This document shows positions 32,494 to 33,696 of a stretch of 33,696 nucleotides of DNA, one piece after another; the first letter of the stretch is position 1, and each line of letters begins with the position of its first letter. The DNA is from Candidatus Omnitrophota bacterium. GTDB lineage: Bacteria > Omnitrophota > Gorgyraeia > Velamenicoccales > Velamenicoccaceae. Where the stretch lies: the NCBI GenBank assembly GCA_028717105.1, contig JAQUOM010000003.1, positions 1-33,696 on the forward strand. Direction: 5' to 3'. The notes under the pieces are model-generated. The model was not told where the DNA came from. It was given only the letters and a program-made list of their open reading frames with translations, and ran no database searches. Both the position numbers and the translations under genes were made by a program.

Positions 32494-32989
32494 TGAGAGT
32501 CACCACCTCTGCCGACGAATCCAGACGGCTGTTATTATTAACGTCTTCGCCGGAATCCAAAATACCGTTAAAATTCCTGTCCTCTCCTACCGTCCTGTTC
32601 AAACGCGTGGCATAAGACGCGACGAGACGGACCCTTGTCAGCGTTGCCGGATACCCGGAGAAACTTGTTACGACATCCACGCGCCCCCGGGAAAGCTGGC
32701 CATCCGTAAACCCGTAATCGGTCAGGTTGAAAGGACCGGCCGCCGCAGGAATATTGTCAAAATCCATGGCCCTGATCTCTTCAAGCTTGGCCAAAAGGCT
32801 GTTGCTTGCCAAGGCATGGTCCCGTTGCATATCCGTCAGGACAAACATGCTGATATATGTCAATAGCAGGCCTGACAGCGTCACAGCAAGGATCGCCAAC
32901 GCAAACACCACTTCAACCAGGGTAAACCCCTTCGCCCTTTTTTTGACGCCCCCGGCCCTTCTGCGGAAAAAAAACTCGCGCCTATCCAT
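32483..32989 (-). CDS. PilV/GspI-like prepilin with putative calcium loops
   Basis: The protein has 168 aa. A basic leader precedes the canonical prepilin motif KGFTLVEVVFALAIL (cleavage after G21, Glu26 at +5). The C-terminal part carries two tandem DxNxNGxxD-like loops, D137-x-N-x-N-G-x-x-D145 with E148 and D149-x-N-x-N-S-x-x-D157, resembling dockerin/EF-hand-type calcium sites. The ATG at 32989 lies 6 nt after a perfect TATAAT and has no Shine-Dalgarno, so a leaderless mRNA is likely. An alternative longer form starting at an ATT (33025) after AGGAGG would add 12 residues. It is the first gene of the pilin-like operon. Confidence 0.88.
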   Translation of the reverse strand: MDRREFFFRRRAGGVKKRAKGFTLVEVVFALAILAVTLSGLLLTYISMFVLTDMQRDHALASNSLLAKLEEIRAMDFDNIPAAAGPFNLTDYGFTDGQLSRGRVDVVTSFSGYPATLTRVRLVASYATRLNRTVGEDRNFNGILDSGEDVNNNSRLDSSAEVVTLIAR

Positions 32990-32995
32990 ATATAA

Positions 32996-33024
32996 ATTAT
33001 ATAATTTTTTAAGACCACTTACAA
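32996..33024 (-). promoter_or_regulatory. Promoter directly before the PilV-like gene, predicted leaderless
   Basis: On the minus strand: TTGTAA (33024-33019), 17 nt, TATAAT (33001-32996), then 6 nt and ATG. An AGGAGG at 33037-33032 lies upstream of this promoter and could serve only a longer transcript starting further up. Confidence 0.6.
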
Positions 33025-33059
33025 TGTTAATCCTCCTGAAGAAAGAAAGCTTTTATTTC

Positions 33060-33425
33060 GTCTTTCATCCTTCCGCGCCGTGAAGGTATCTTGTTGATAC
33101 AAGGAAAGTTACAAAGGCCGGCATCCCCCTCTCAAACGACACAACCCTCCCGGATGGCGCTATCGTTTTCCTCCTCGCAAAAAGGCCTGTTTTTTTACAA
33201 AAACAGCCGCGTTCCCCAAAGATTTTCACCCCGGATTAGCCGGCCTGGCAGGCCCCCTGAAGCTCAAAAGGCAAAACGGCCTTTAAGGAAAAACCCTCCT
33301 TGAAGATACAAGCTTGTAACCTTGCGGCAAGGCCGCGCCGGCGGCAGCCCTTCGAGAATCTTCGGCGATACGGCGTCCCTATCTCCGGATCGACTGATAT
33401 TTTTTCCCGGCATAGCCCTTATAAG
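33060..33425 (-). other. Hairpin-rich non-coding leader of the pilin-like operon
   Basis: I see no convincing gene in this stretch. On the minus strand it contains several small stems: GGAGATA/TATCGCC (near 33365-33387, one mismatch), GCCGC/GCGGC (near 33330-33345), CCTT/AAGG (33320-33332), CTGTTTTT/AAAAACAG followed by TTTTT (near 33182-33207, terminator-like) and GTATC/GATAC (33085-33101). A frame of 85 aa crosses part of it but resembles no protein I know. It could be a regulatory leader or a small RNA. Known c-di-GMP, TPP, SAM, FMN and cobalamin motifs were not found. Confidence 0.4.
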
Positions 33426-33452
33426 AAAAAACCGCCCTTGTTTAAAGAGCGG
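33426..33452 (-). terminator. Intrinsic terminator of the small membrane protein gene
   Basis: On the minus strand, CCGCTCTT (33452-33445), a 5-nt loop, AAGGGCGG (33439-33432) and TTTTTT. It closes the gene ending at 33518 and separates it from the pilin-like operon leader. Confidence 0.85.
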
Positions 33453-33517
33453 CCTTCCTGTTGCTTGATATCCCGCGGCCAAAAAGAACCCTTGGCCATC
33501 AGCCATGAAAAGAGGCT

Positions 33518-33696
33518 TCACTTTACAAGTTTATTATAGAGCCAGGCGAAGAGCAAGCCGCCGGCCAAGCCGTCGACAAACGCCCATACGGCCCCGATCG
33601 CGCTCCCCAGGATCGTCTGACTATAACCAAGATAGAACCCGCAAAGGAGACCGAAGAACCCCATGCCCCATCCTGTCATTGCGCTCAAAACCCCGG
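33518..33696 (-). CDS. Small membrane protein annotated in some genomes as 'phage holin'-like (partial)
   Basis: The frame runs from the right edge to TGA at 33520-33518, giving 58 C-terminal residues; the start is outside the window. Two hydrophobic helices are visible, with GFFGLLCGFYLGYS and GAVWAFVDGLAGGLLFAWLYNKLVK. The ending FVDG..GG.LFAWLYN is a pattern I associate with a small bacterial membrane protein family of unknown role, often labelled bacteriophage holin, although no other phage gene is visible here. A terminator follows 66 nt downstream. The function is unknown. Confidence 0.7.
   Translation of the reverse strand, partial: GVLSAMTGWGMGFFGLLCGFYLGYSQTILGSAIGAVWAFVDGLAGGLLFAWLYNKLVK

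Noticed and set aside
33300..33425. Possible c-di-GMP (GEMM-I) riboswitch before the pilin genes
   Set aside because: A GGGACGC stretch is present, but the GGCAAACC, GCAAAGCC and GGTAGCCGGGTTACC blocks are missing.
33264..33521. Minus-strand frame of 85 codons in the pilin leader
   Set aside because: It spans a clear intrinsic terminator and several hairpins, and has no recognisable domain.
1..33696. CRISPR arrays, tRNA or rRNA genes, insertion sequences, attachment sites
   Set aside because: No regularly spaced direct repeats, no T-arm/acceptor pattern and no transposase or integrase motif were seen on either strand.

Overview
The window comes from a diderm (Gram-negative-type) bacterium. 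It encodes a TamB-like envelope protein, a TPR/beta-barrel outer-membrane exporter with a C-terminal Phe, an ArnT-like glycosyltransferase and type IV pilin-like proteins. No phage, transposase, rRNA, tRNA or CRISPR is visible. The gene mix and coding style would fit an uncultured lineage such as Omnitrophota or another PVC-related group, but that placement is inference. Nearly all genes lie on the minus strand in tight operons with 1-17 nt overlaps. Only a partial gene at the left edge, ispH and the second thi4 are on the plus strand.

Layout. 1-3266: end of an unknown plus-strand gene, then a soluble PAS/HisKA/HATPase kinase overlapping a gene for a receiver-like domain fused through one membrane helix to DUF192; the receiver has Asn where the phosphoacceptor Asp should be. 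3377-7000: a probable envelope redox and metal group: ZIP importer, CDF exporter, CcdA and a DipZ-like thioredoxin (a split DipZ). 7171-8384: a Thi4-family gene behind a promoter, a TPP riboswitch with two large inserted hairpins, and an intrinsic terminator. 8403-15091: an exopolysaccharide operon: two TPR proteins, a TPR/beta-barrel exporter, a BcsA-like synthase, a GH8 hydrolase and two tiny ferritin-like proteins. 15193-16162: ispH with its own promoter.

16203-23529: addA-addB recombination helicase/nuclease pair followed by a short TamB-like gene; addA appears leaderless. 23581-24080: a cold-shock gene with a good promoter, a long structured leader and a terminator, but an in-frame TAG at codon 13. 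24077-28570: a glycan-modification operon (NodB-type deacetylase, ArnT-like transferase, PIG-L-type deacetylase, GNAT acetyltransferase). 28571-28849: an intergenic region with a cruciform-like structure, a promoter and a palindrome, leading to a second thi4 (28850-29623) of the His-containing class. 29720-33425: a pilin-like operon (PilV-, PilW- and PilX-like plus a small anchored protein) preceded by a hairpin-rich leader. 33518-33696: the 3' part of a small membrane protein.

The most unusual items are the two dissimilar Thi4 paralogues with the enlarged TPP riboswitch, the receiver-DUF192 fusion, the cellulose-synthase-like operon lacking PilZ and BcsB but ending in two half-ferritins, and the amber-interrupted cold-shock gene. 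All functional calls rest on motifs read by eye; no database search was run.
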